Below are positions 34,737 through 45,480 of a stretch of DNA of 64,000 nucleotides, in pieces. This stretch comes from Lepus europaeus (Eukaryota; Chordata; Mammalia; Lagomorpha; Leporidae), in NCBI RefSeq assembly GCF_033115175.1, contig NC_084835.1:90269948-90333947 (forward strand), given 5' to 3'. A program made the translations under genes and the position numbers. Each line of letters begins with the position of its first letter. The stretch's first letter is position 1. Below the pieces are notes generated by a model, which was given only the letters and a program-made list of their open reading frames with translations, did not search any database and had not been told where the DNA came from.

Positions 34737-35039
34737 GATGCAAATAGAAATAAGACATTAAAAATCTTAGCTTCTGCCTTCTCTTGGAAGCTCAGTGCTC
34801 ATAATTCAGGAGAGAGCCAAACCCTCATCTTTTGATCCAGGCTCCAACTTTTGTAGCTACATGGACACAATGTGGTAAGATAGTGGTAGAATTCATCATA
34901 TCAGCATTCTGCTTGGGGAAGCACCAGTCCCACTTATGACACAATGGACGAGGATATGGAGTGATGATGTTAGGATTTAAATCTAACTGCTTTCAAAAGG
35001 ATTAGGCTTGGACAGGTTAGAATTTGTCTATCAGAATTA

Positions 35040-35150
35040 CTATCTAGGTTTGATAGATGAGAAAACAGAACTATGGAGAAAATCAGTAGCTAGCTCAGAA
35101 ACATGTACAAAAGAACTGGTGTTTGACTCTAAAATTATACTCTAATGACC
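35040..35150 (-). mobile_element. Possible MIR fragment, antisense
   Basis: GATAGATGAGAAAACAGAAC, TAGCTAGCTCAGAAACATG and GGTGTTTGACTCTAAAATTATAC follow the order of the MIR complement (GATGAGGAAACTGAGG...GGATTTGAACCC). Confidence 0.4.
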
Positions 35151-36983
35151 TCAGTGTACCCTCAAAAATCCTATTCCAGTGAAAATAAAAGGGAACTGTA
35201 TTTCTTACTTTATTACATCTCTTGGGGATGCTTTCATCATATGAGATAAAGTTGTAAGCTTCATATACTACAATAGGCAATCCCTTAATCAAATCATAGA
35301 GTATCTCCAGACATGACTGGCCCATTGAACCAGAATGATTCAACCCACCAAAGAGTGTAACAGAAATTGTCCTTCAGAAATCTAAATATAAATTAATAAT
35401 TAAAACCAGATACAGAAGTAAACTACATTTTTATGAAAGATAGTTACCTAAATTATTTAATAAAAAGACCTAGACACATACTAATTAAAATAGAATAAAC
35501 ATAAATACAGTTTCTAAGTAAGGATTAAATATTAAAATTTTATGAATAAATCTTAAATTTAAAGAGAAAATTTAAGCTTCCCATTCCCAAGGCAGTTTAC
35601 AGAAAAGTTCACCTCTATGGGATATGGCCTATATCAACACAGCCAAGATTCCTCAAAGTTTGCATATATCCCAAAAATGTTAACTTAAACAAAGATGATA
35701 TAGCACATGATAATCTATGCCTGCATACATTTAACAAATGCTTTTTGTATATTCAGCAACTAATAAGGAATCATATGACAAAAGTAGGAGAAGGAGTGGT
35801 AGAATGTACATAGTATTCTGAAAATTAAGTTTATTGGCTTCTAAGACCTCCCACAAAGTAAAAGTAGTCAGAAATTGCACATGTCAAGTACCAAGTACAA
35901 CAAATAAAGTGCAAAATATGAAACAGTGCTCTGGATTGAGAAACAATATTCTAAATTGCGAAATGAAGGATTTTTTTAGTGATTTATACTAACTTCTTTC
36001 ATGTGAAAAGAGAATGTTTTAGAACTTCTAGATTAAAATCTGTTTTCTACATTCTCAGTTCTCTCTTTTGAAAAATATACACAATGAATGTTTTTAAAAT
36101 TAAAACATCCCTACTTAAAAAGAGAAGAGAGAAATGAATCACACATAAATTTCAAGAATGAGAGGGAATTATATGTCATATATAATATCAAGTGGAAATA
36201 CCAGGACACTAGACCGGGCAAGAATTACTATGAAAAATTGCCTGGTTTAAATAGCAATTAAGGATTTAATGGGGGAAAGTAATCAGGAATATGGGTGATC
36301 TAGCCAGTTAAAGAGCATTAAGTGGGTAATACAGTACTCAAAATATGTCCTGTGAATATTCATGAGTTGATCTTATTGTGACTTATCTACATGGTGACAT
36401 TTTCCAGTAGGAAAACATTTGACTAAAAGAAAATAGCTCCCAAGCTTTTGAATATTATAAAGTTCATATTGAAAGGAAAGCAAAATTAAGTACTATGAGT
36501 AAATGATGGACGGTTAGATAAGATTATGGAGAAGGACACCATAATTTAAAATGGTGATTTACTGCTTCATGAAAATCCATACAGTTTTGTACATTTGGCC
36601 TAATAAATAAAATATACCTGAAAAGTCTTTGGTTAAAAAGGATAGAAATATCTTGTTGGCATACCTTTCAACATTTTTGTATATGTTTGCTCACTTGAGA
36701 TAACTGCTTTCATTAAAAGTGGTAAAAGACTATAAAGAACTTACAGATAGGAAAAAAAAAAGTTCATGTCCAAATTAAGAAATGTCAGCTCTTTTGTTCT
36801 TGTGAAGTTACTTGGAGAAAAATAAACAAATAACAATAAGAGCCACAAGAGCAGGAACAAAAGTCGACGCAGTGAATAAAGGATCAATTTAACAAAATGA
36901 CATAATTTCAATGCCTCCATGGTATATAGAAATTAGGAGAACTAAAATGTGTGTTACAAGTAAAATATTGGCTGCACTGAACT

Positions 36984-37016
36984 CACACACACACACACAC
37001 ACAAAAAAAAAAAAAA
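36984..37016 (+). repeat. (CA)n followed by an A run
   Basis: About nine CA units then 14 A residues. Confidence 0.95.
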
Positions 37017-37282
37017 CTGAAAAAATGTCTTGATTTTGAACTGAATTAGCCAGACAAGTCATTTAAGCCATGTCTGCATATCACCAAATGGTCTGAGATT
37101 ATATAAATATACATATATATATATATATAGTATGTTGCCATAGAACTTCCTCATGAACATGCCATCATATGTTCATTATGAACATACCATTTTCTTTTTA
37201 TATCTTTATCCAAAACATGACTGTCAGCCAAACTGAGTGTTTTTCTCAAAAATAGTTTTTTCTCTTTAGAATTAGCTAACCT

Positions 37283-37556
37283 GGGACTGGCATTGTGGCA
37301 AAATGGGTTAACTTGGTACTTGCAACGCTAGCATCCTATATCAGAGTGCTGGTTCCAGTCCCCACTCCACTTCCAATCCACCTCCCTACTAATGTATCTG
37401 GGAAGGCAGAAGTTGATGATCCAAGTTCTTGGGCCCCTGCCAGCCATGTGGGAGACCTGGATAGAGTTTCAGGCCCCTGGCTTCAACCTGACTCAGCTTT
37501 GGCTGCAGCAATTTAAAGTTTGAACCGGCAGGTAGAAGATCTCTCTCTCTCACTCT

Positions 37557-37597
<41 letters not shown>

Positions 37598-37648
37598 CTC
37601 TCTTTCTCTACTGTTCAAAAAACTAAATGAATCTTAAAAAAAAAAAAA
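37283..37648 (+). mobile_element. C-repeat SINE, older form
   Basis: GGGACTGGCATTGTGGC head, CATCCTATATCAGAGTGCTGG, TGTATCTGGGAAGGCAG, TTTGAACCGGCAGGTAGAAG, a long (TC)n at 37541-37611 and AACTAAATGAATC(T)TAAAA tail. Confidence 0.92.
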
Positions 37649-38967
37649 GAGGTATCAGATCATAATTTCAGAATCTGCAGGAGGATCATCTGCTGTTTGG
37701 GTAATGTTCATAAACTCACCATCTCTTCCTGAACTTCTCCTTACTGAATTGATAGCAATCACTTCCAGCCAAAACTCCTTTCTCTTTTTGGCATGACAAT
37801 TAGGAATACATTCAGCATCTAAGATTTAAACAAAAGAACACTCCTCCAGTTTCTTAATAGAAAGAAAAAAACCTTGATTATATCCTTAAAAAAACTCTGT
37901 CCCCTACAGCTACCAAATAAAGTCTAACTCTTTCCCATTCCAATTAATTGAATTTTGGGTTCACTCCAAGTTCTGTGCTGTTCTATGAGAAAAAGAAAAT
38001 GTACATACCCTCACACCCCTTTTATACATAAGTTAGAGCTCTGCAGATCTCTAAAGTTAGTGTGCAAATGAATTTAACTTAAAGGTATTGAAACTTAACA
38101 AGAACTCCAAACATTCTTCATTTCCATCAAAAGTAAAATTCTTGGTCGGTTTGCTTCCTGGGGAAAAAAAGCACATGATCACTAGGGAGATGGATACTTA
38201 TAATTAATACACCCTGTGAATGTCAGCCTCAGCATAACTTTTCCCTCCACACTTGTCATGGTGTCGCATTCATCCTTGAGGGATCCATCAATTCACACGG
38301 AAGCATCAGGAGGCCAGAAGGAGAGTTTATCTTCATTTCTACCTTCTTTCCAAGGTTAACTACTTTCAGATCACATTCAGACTAAAATAAGGAACTCAGT
38401 TTTTTCCTAGGGTTTTAGTTCTTAAATGTAAAATTGGAAAGAAAGAAAAATTAAGCCCAAACTGAGTGTGATGCATATTCATAAAGGTCAAAGCAAAACT
38501 CAAGTCATTACAGTGTTAATGACCTTCAGCTACATCAACTTACTGACCTTGATTAATAAAAGGTCTGCAAAGTTGTACATTAAAGATACTGAATACTTGA
38601 AAATATAATACTTCTATATATTTCTGCTGCTAAAAAAGGTGGTAGAGTCACAAAATGTAAACATGTTAATCACAAAAATATAAGGACAGTGGCCCCATCA
38701 CTACAATGAAGGCCTCTGTCTGAAAGGTGAAGATCCACTCTGTTGGTCAGAAAATGTGGAAATAAAAGAGAAACAGAAAAAGTTCATTTCTTTGCCATCT
38801 GCTATTTTTTTTATTTTTGTCAGAAAATGTTATACCAGTCCTTTCTTTATCCTTGATTTGTATTTAGCATTAAAATACTTAATATTGCTATTCAAAAAAT
38901 AGTATGTGTGTACCCAGCTGAGTCTGGGATTTAACTCTCCCAAAATTCCTTTTTTGTTGTTGTTGTT
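37649..38967. other. Unassigned non-coding sequence
   Basis: No gene seen. 37890-37960 (CTACAGCTACCAAATAAAGTC) may be an L2 scrap, too short to call. Confidence 0.5.
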
Positions 38968-39024
38968 TTTTTTTTAAATATTTATTTATTTTCACTTGAA
39001 AGTAAGTTACACAGAGAGAGGAGA

Positions 39025-39070
<46 letters not shown>

Positions 39071-39334
39071 CGAGGTCTTCCATCCTATGGCTCACTCCCC
39101 AATTGGCCACAATGGCTGGAGCTGCGCTGATCCGAAGTCAGAAGCCAGGAGCTTCCTCCGGGTCTCCCACACAGGTGCAGGGGCCCAAGGACTTAGGCCA
39201 TCTTCTACTGCTTCCCCAGGCCAAAGCAGAGAGCTGGACAGGAAATGGAGCAGCTGGGTCTCAAACCTGCGCCCATATGAGATGCTGGCGCTTCAGGCCA
39301 GGGCGTTAACCCACTGCACCACAGTGCTGGCCCC
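38968..39334 (-). mobile_element. C-repeat SINE, older form, antisense
   Basis: TTTAAATATTTATTTATTTTC tail, (AG)n at 39029-39063, CCCAATTGGCCACAATGGC, GGCCATCTTCTACTGCTTCC, GTTAACCCACTGCACCACAG head. TTGTTGTTGTTTTT at about 38954 and 39335 forms the target-site duplication. Confidence 0.95.
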
Positions 39335-39410
39335 TTGTTGTTGTTTTTAAGTAATTTCACTGTTTTTTAGCATTTGTTCTTAGTCACACATTCCTACTTT
39401 CTTTCTTTCT

Positions 39411-39659
39411 TTAAAAAAACCAGGCTTTATTTATTTGAAAGGAAAAGTGGCAAAGAGAGAGAGAGACCAAGAGAGAGCTCTTCCATCTGCAGGACACTCC
39501 CCACATGGTTGCAGCAGTCAGATGTGGACCACACAGAAGGCAGGAAGTCCATCCAAGTACCTGGGCCATCTTCCACTGCTTTCCCAGGTGCACTAACAAG
39601 GAGCTGGATCAGAAACAGAGCAGCTGGGACTTGAACCATATGGGTTGCTGGTGTATCAC
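39411..39659 (-). mobile_element. C-repeat SINE, antisense, incomplete
   Basis: TTAAAAAAACCAGGCTTTATTTATTTG tail, GAGAGCTCTTCCATCTGC, GGGCCATCTTCCACTGC, AGCAGCTGGGACTTGAACC. It breaks off before the head and abuts an opposite-facing SINE 3' half. Confidence 0.88.
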
Positions 39660-39803
39660 ATGGGAGATGGTGATGAAGTTCCAGGTTCCTGGCTTTGGCT
39701 AGGCCCAGGTCTGGCCATTACCACCATTTAGGAAGTGAACCAGTGAATGGATGAACTTTGTCTCTCTCCTTGTTTCTTTGTAACTATGCCTTTCAAATAA
39801 ATC
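39660..39803 (+). mobile_element. C-repeat SINE 3' half, sense
   Basis: TGGGAGATGGTGATGAAG, TTCCTGGCTTTGGC, AGTGAACCAGTGAATGG, AACTATGCCTTTCAAATAAATC. The 5' half is missing; with the preceding SINE it makes a head-to-head inverted pair. Confidence 0.85.
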
Positions 39804-39804
39804 T

Positions 39805-39986
39805 GGGAGGGGAAGGAAAGGGAAGGGAAGGGAAGGGGAGGGAAGGGAAGGGGAGGGGAGGGGAGGGGAGGGGAGGGGAGGGGAGGGGAGGGAGAGAGAA
39901 AGAAAGAGAAGAAAGAAGGAAGGAAGGAAGGAAGGAAGGAAGGAAGGAAGGAAGGAAGGAAGGAAGGAAGGAAGGGAGGAAGGAAA
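39805..39986 (+). repeat. Pure purine tract of 182 bases, (GGGGA)n then (GGAA)n
   Basis: No pyrimidine from 39805 to 39986. It passes from GGGAA through repeated GGGGA units to AGAGAAAG and then about 16 GGAA units. It begins exactly at the tail of the preceding SINE, the usual birthplace of such arrays. Mirror symmetry and G runs suit triplex or G-quadruplex structure. Open frames across it are meaningless. Confidence 0.97.
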
Positions 39987-40693
39987 CCTAGTTAACCAAC
40001 ACTTTATCAAAATTAGCTCCCTTACTACAGCAACACATTTCCTTTCTAACTGTAACTGGCATAAACGGCCTCCAAAAATGTTACAGATATAGCCAAATAG
40101 AGAGGACTGGTTAGAACTATAACAGGCCTACAAAGCAAAGAATCCAATAATTTAGTCTTGAGGCTTCTTTCTCCTACTGAATTGCTAACACACAAAGCCT
40201 AGGGATATTTACAGGTCAAAGGCGGGTCATCCCAACTTTGTACTCCCACTGGGAGTTTCCTAAGACCTTTTGCTGACATTACTGTTTCGTTTATTTGTAC
40301 AGAGAATCTAAATTTGGGTCTCTCTGAGCAAGAGCTTCCTTATCCATTCAGAGACAGAAAGATCTGGCTTGCGGAATCTTTAAGAGAGAATGACCCTTCA
40401 TCCAAGGCTCTGCTCCTGCTTTTGGGCACCCTGGAGCTTCAGATACATTTTCAGATAAGTGTGAGGCATGCATGTAAGATTTACAATATCCTCTAAGAGA
40501 CTGTGATACATCTTCACCTTTCTTTGTCCAGCACATGGAACACTTGTAGGTAAGTATGATCTTTTCTTCTTCTTTACTATTAGTTCCAGGATATAATGAT
40601 AACTTTGTGTCAAGGTTCTTATAATTTTATTTAAAAAATACTCCAGAACATCAATTTCCTTTAGCATTTAATTAAATTATTTTAAAGGACATT
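39987..40693. other. Unassigned non-coding sequence
   Basis: Nothing recognised. Confidence 0.5.
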
Positions 40694-40999
40694 ATTTTTT
40701 AAGATGTATTGATTTCTTTGAAAGTCAGAGTTACACAGAAGGAGAGGCAGAGAGAGAGAGAGAGAGAAAGGTCTTCCATCTGCTGGTTCACTCCCCAACT
40801 GGCCGCAATGGCTGGAGCTGCACCGATCTGAAGCCAGGAGCCAGGAGCTCCTTCTGCATCTCCCACATCTACTGCTTTCCCAGGCCATAGCAGAGAGCTG
40901 AATCAGAAGTGGAGCAGCCAGTACTCCAATTGGCACCCATATGGGATGTTGGCACTGCAAGCTGGGGCCCTACCTGCCATGCCACAGCACCTACCCCCT
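40694..40999 (-). mobile_element. C-repeat SINE, older form, antisense, with internal deletion
   Basis: TTTTTTAAGATGTATTGATTTC tail, (AG)n, GGTCTTCCATCTGCTGG, GGCCGCAATGGCTGGAGC, then a jump from CATCTCCCACATC to TACTGCTTTCCCAGGCC that drops about 30 bases, and a head ending near CACAGCACCTACCCCC. Confidence 0.93.
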
Positions 41000-41429
41000 A
41001 ACAAAAATTAAATGGTTAACATGTTGAGTATGAAGTTTCTACCTTCAACAAAATGAATTCTTCCATATATACTTGTATATGCCTCACAATCCCTGTAACA
41101 GACATTCTGTGATCTGTAATTGAAGAGCACTGTCTACTTCTTCCACCTGCATGAATTTTGCAGCATATTCCTGCTTATGCTACTGATTCTGTCCTTAGTT
41201 CCTTTATTTTAGTGCAAGTGTTCCACACCAGATCTGCCACTCCATCTTCATCGATTTTTCCAGTTGCAGACATTTTGAAGCTAAAAAGTTTTTTCTCTTC
41301 TATTCCTATTAAATTATCTTAAGAACAAATTATGTCCTTTGATCCATAAACCTGCCCTAATAATTCTCAGCAGAGTCTTTGGCAATTATATTTTGCATAT
41401 GTGTATTCATCTTCTTTCTCTTCCACCCA
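41000..41429. other. Unassigned non-coding sequence
   Basis: Nothing recognised. Confidence 0.5.
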
Positions 41430-41950
41430 AAGCAATTTATTGTTGTTGTTTTTAACTGATCCGTAACAATTGTACATATTCATGTTTTGATGTGTGCATA
41501 TATTGTATAATATTTAAATCAGAGTAGGTATATCCATCTCCCTAAACATTTATAAGAATATTAAAAGTTCTTTTTTATAACATTTAAAATATACATATAG
41601 TACATTATCATTACCTATAAGCCCCTTAACTGTTTAATAAGATACCAGAACTTCTTTTTCCTATCTAACTATAACCTAGTACCTATTAACCATACATTCC
41701 TCATCTCACTCTTCCTCCTACTTCTCACAGCCTCTGGTAATCACCAATCTACTCTCAAGTTCTATGATGTCAACTTTTTTACATTTCATTTATAAGTAAG
41801 ATCATGCAGTAATTGTCTATCTGAGCCTGGCTTATTTCATTTAACAAAAGGACATCTATTTCCATCCATGTTGTCACAAATGACAGAATATTATTCTTTT
41901 TATGACTGAATAGTACTTCATTATGTGTGTGTATGTGTACCACATACTTT
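41430..41950 (-). mobile_element. L1 LINE 3' end, antisense
   Basis: Plus-strand reading: AACAATTGTACATATTCATG, GTAGGTATATCCATCTCCC, CTTCTCACAGCCTCTGGTAATC, TATTTCATTTAACAAAAGGAC, TTTATGACTGAATAGTAC. This is the complement of an old L1 3' UTR plus the 'ATGGAATATTATTC' region. Confidence 0.8.
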
Positions 41951-42774
41951 GAAATTCCTATATTATCTCACATTTATCTTATCTCTGTTTTCCTTCATTA
42001 GTGACTTTTTAAAATTCAGTTTAATGATGCTTTCTTCTCTCTCCTGTACTGTAATGAAGAAAGGAAGCCTCAAAATCATTTTTAACATTTCCTTAACAAA
42101 AGAGCACAACTTCACTTGCAGCAAATGAGCTAGTATCAACTAGGGGTAAAACAGACATCTTAAATACATGGTTTGCTTTGTGGATTCCTGCAACAGTTTT
42201 TGTAGTTCTCAATATTTAGTGGAGTGTCAGATGAGTTATATGTTGTCTTTAGCACCCCTTCAAACACCACCCATAAATTTCCAAGAAAATTCTGTTTGCG
42301 GGATTTGGGGACGTAGTACTGGAGAAGAAGAGGGATTTGTTCAATAAATGCAATTTCTGGCTCCCTCTCCTCCTTTTAGGCTGAGATAACATAGTTTACC
42401 AGGCATTCAGGGCACAGCATTTAGTGAAAGTATTTACTTCAAGTTGTCAGAGGCAAGAGGCTAAGGAAGAGATTAAATTTATTTGCACAAAGGCACGTTT
42501 TTACATAATCTAAGCAGAAAATGCCTTGAAAGCAGACACAGGCTGTTAGAAACAACAACAGTAAAAAAAAAAAAAAATCCTGAACTTAGGATGCTGAGTC
42601 CTTCTACTACTTGTCCCCCGCATTTCCTCAAAGTGAATACAACCCTGAGCAAGTTTGAAGCTGAGCATCTGAGATGTGTTTTCATGAGCAAGTTAAATTT
42701 CTAGAAGCCAAAATTCAAGACTTCAAAAGTATGAAGGAATTACTAGGGCTTATGGTCAAAGCAAATGAATGTTT
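41951..42774. other. Unassigned non-coding sequence
   Basis: Nothing recognised apart from an A14 run near 42560. Confidence 0.5.
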
Positions 42775-43463
42775 TTCATTTTTTAAATTTATTTTAATGC
42801 ACATTTATACGGTACAGTATTATATGTCAATACGTATCTAAAATGTGTCATGATTAAATCAGTGTAAATAGCATCTCTCATCTCAAACATTCTTTATTTC
42901 TTTGTATTGGGAATTTTCAAAATATGTTAGTTATTTTGAAATATACAATAAATTATTGTTAACTATACTCACTGTACTGTACTTTAAACCAGTAAAAATT
43001 ATTCCTCCTATCTAACTATAACTTTGTACCTTTTAACAAACTTCTCCCTATCTATCCCATCACCACCACCACCACCAAGCCACTAAACTTCCTAGCTCTT
43101 AATTCAACTCTACTATTTACTTTTATGAGATCAACTCTTTTTTTAATGTCAGCACCATACTTTTTGGTTCTATAGCTTTGTAGCATATTTTGAAGTCAGG
43201 TATTGTGATGACTACAGCTTTATCCTTTTTTGTTCAGAATTATTTTGGCTATTAAATCTATTGTGGTTCCCCATTTATTCAGACATTTTCTACTTTGTGA
43301 AGAATGTCATTTGCATTTTTATATAGATTGTATTGAATCTCTAGATTATTTTATATTTTATATTGAAGGGATATTTTAGCAATACTAACTCTTTCAATCC
43401 ATGAACATGGCATATCTTTCTATTTTTCCGTTTGTCTGGTTCAATTTCCTTCATCAGTGTTTT

Positions 43464-44037
43464 TTCTTAAATCATGAATTTTTTTGTTTATTATGATACT
43501 TCTGATTAACTATACAGCAAAACATGACAAATTACCAGTTTGATTTTCCATTGTTTCTTCAGGACTGGGTTTTTCTATGGTTTCAAACTTGGGATCTTCA
43601 AATTCAAAGGTAGGGAACATATTCATGTCTGGTTTATCAAGCATTTGCTTCAGCTTTAAAAGGTCCCATCCAGATCTTGCTGGCATACTTAGCCTGCATC
43701 AACAGGTCCTCCTGATGCCTGTTGCTTAGATCTGTGTTCTCTAATATTGTCCATGAAGAGTTTCTGTTCAGGATCAATCTCCTTATTAAATGCTAGTCTT
43801 CCACAGATGGACTGAGACTGCTGATAGGATGACGCAGGAGAATCTGAAGAGCTTCTGAAGGAACATGATGAGTTTTTGTTATGCACAGGAAGTATCTCAC
43901 AGACAGACTGTGACCTGGTGGCTCTAGGTGAGACAGAAGCCAAACAGGAGAAGTAGAGGGTAAGTACTCCCAGGTCCTCTGGTGAAGCCTCCACCACTTT
44001 TCCTCTGCCATCTTTTCCTTTGCCATTGTCATCAGTG
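43464..44037 (-). pseudogene. Retrocopy of an unidentified mRNA, inserted in L1
   Basis: The 574-base insert interrupts L1 ORF2 between two copies of TCATCAGTGTTTT (43451-43463 and 44038-44050). On the minus strand it reads as protein-like text with frame changes: about 100 codons open at 43689-43997 (containing RSQSVCEILPVHNKNSS and AFNKEIDPEQKLFMDNIREH), then shifted HQEDLLMQAKYASKIW, then shifted again KQMLDKPDMNMFPTFEFEDP, with a stop after CFAV. An AATAAA signal (complement at 43487-43492) and a short A run close it. No introns are evident, so a processed pseudogene is likely. The sequence AAACTG/GTAATTTG just before the stop looks like an unspliced exon end, so the transcript may have ended in an intron. 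I do not recognise the parent gene. Confidence 0.65.
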
Positions 44038-44100
44038 TCATCAGTGTTTTATAGTCTTCATTGTAGAATCTTTGATTTCTTTGATTCAATTTATTTCTAG

Positions 44101-44381
44101 AAACTGGTGCTGTGGTGTAGCGGGTAAAACCACCACCTGGAGCACAACATCCCATATGAGTGCTGGTTCAAGATCTGATCCGGCTCCCTGCTAATGTGCC
44201 TTGGAAAGTAGCTGAGGATGGCCCAAGAATTTGGGTCCCTACATGCAAGTGGGGCTCCTGGACCCTGACTTCTGCCTAACTCAGCCCTGGCCATTGTGGC
44301 CATCTGGGGAGTGAACCAGCAGATGAAAGATCCTCTCTCTCTCTCTCTCTGACTCTGCTTTTCAAATAAATCTTTTTAAAA
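44101..44381 (+). mobile_element. C-repeat SINE, older form, inside L1
   Basis: AACTGGTGCTGTGGTGTAGCGG head, CATCCCATATGAGTGCTGG, CTGGCCATTGTGGCCATCTGG, GACTCTGCTTTTCAAATAAATC. Exact 13-base target-site duplication AATTTATTTCTAG at 44088-44100 and 44382-44394. The middle is shorter than usual. Confidence 0.96.
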
Positions 44382-44692
44382 AATTTATTTCTAGATATTT
44401 TTGATAGCTATAATAAATGGAATTGCTTCATTAATTTCTTTTTCATGTAGTTTTCTATTGTTATATGGAAAAACTACTGATTTTTGTATGTTGATTTTGT
44501 ATCCTGCAATTTTGTTAAATTCAGTTATCAGTCCTAACATATTTTTGTGTGCAGAACCTTTAGGATTTTCTGTATATGTGGTCATGCCATCTATGAACAG
44601 AGGCAATATGACTTCCTCATTTCCAGTTTGAATGCCCTTTCATTCTCCCAATCTCCTAACTGCTTGGGATAGGACTTCCTGTAAATATCTTG

Positions 44693-45299
44693 AATCTAGG
44701 TGATCAGGTAAGTAGGACTGAGATCAATAATCACATGGAATAAGTTAATAGACCTGGGTTAAGGCTAATTTCACCTTCAGCATCTGATAATTTTCAGACA
44801 TGCTTTCCTCCTTCCTATGTATTTATCAGAAGCTAGGAAAAACAGTACTCAAAGCAGGAACCAATACCCAGCTGCCCAGATATGTTATGATTACAGCTAA
44901 GATGAAGGCAAAAGTTCTGAGTACTCAGAAATTTTCCATACAACTACTGCTTCTCATCAAGAGTGTTTATGTCACTAGTTGGTGAAATAAAATAGTACAA
45001 ATACTAAAGAACTGGCTTGGAGAAAGTTCAGAAAAGAAGTGATGAAAATGGTCAGCTGGACATGCTTGGAACACCTCTATTTGAAGATTAGAGGGTATAC
45101 TGAATAGGTGAAATGGGGCTAAATTCTAAAAGGAATATTTCAAATTAGTCTGTGAATGTAGAACTATGGATTCCTGGCTTCCCCATAAATGCACTCTAAG
45201 GAATTGAAGAAATTATTTTCATCACAAATATATCAGGTATTCATTATCAGAAAAATCTAAATCTAATTGTAGCCTTCATGCATGAAGAATAAGTCCTTT
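44693..45299. other. Unassigned non-coding sequence
   Basis: Nothing recognised. Confidence 0.5.
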
Positions 45300-45480
45300 G
45301 ATAGGCCATTTACCTATTTCAAACCTCAATGTCCACATCTACCAAATGGGAATAGTAACAGCCAAGTATATAATAAAGTTATTATGAGGATTAAATAGGT
45401 CATTCCAATAACACCTTCAGCCCTATGTCTGACATAAAGCTTCACTCAGTAAATATTACTTATTATCATCACTACACTGT
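45300..45480 (+). mobile_element. MIR SINE
   Basis: CATTTACCTATTTCAAACCTC, CATCTACCAAATGGGAATAG, TATTATGAGGATTAAATAGGTC and CACTCAGTAAATATTACTTATTATC follow the MIR 3' two thirds in order. Confidence 0.7.

Larger units (their letters stand above)
34737..37282. other. Unassigned AT-rich sequence
   Basis: No gene recognised. A MIR-like piece lies at 35040-35150, a (CA)n plus A run at 36984-37016 and a TA run at about 37108-37130. The rest shows nothing I can name. Confidence 0.5.
42775..44692 (-). mobile_element. L1 LINE, antisense, with internal deletion and two insertions
   Basis: 42775-43138 is L1 3' UTR (same family as 41430-41950). At 43139 it jumps to antisense ORF2 (TTTGGTTCTATAGCTTTGTAGC, CTTTCAATCCATGAACATGGC) to 43463; ORF2 resumes at 44038-44100 (AGTGTTTTATAGTCTTCATTG) and 44382-44692 (TTGATTTTGTATCCTGCAATTTTG, GTCATGCCATCTATGAACAG). 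The minus-strand frame 44391-44606 contains the ORF2-like KIAGYKINIQKS. Inactive. Confidence 0.85.

Noticed and set aside
39758..39991. Low-complexity open frames (poly-GREG / poly-SFLP)
   Set aside because: Translation of a purine/pyrimidine microsatellite.
44391..44606. 71-codon frame with reverse-transcriptase-like text as a host gene
   Set aside because: It is a fragment of L1 ORF2 belonging to the L1 at 42775-44692.
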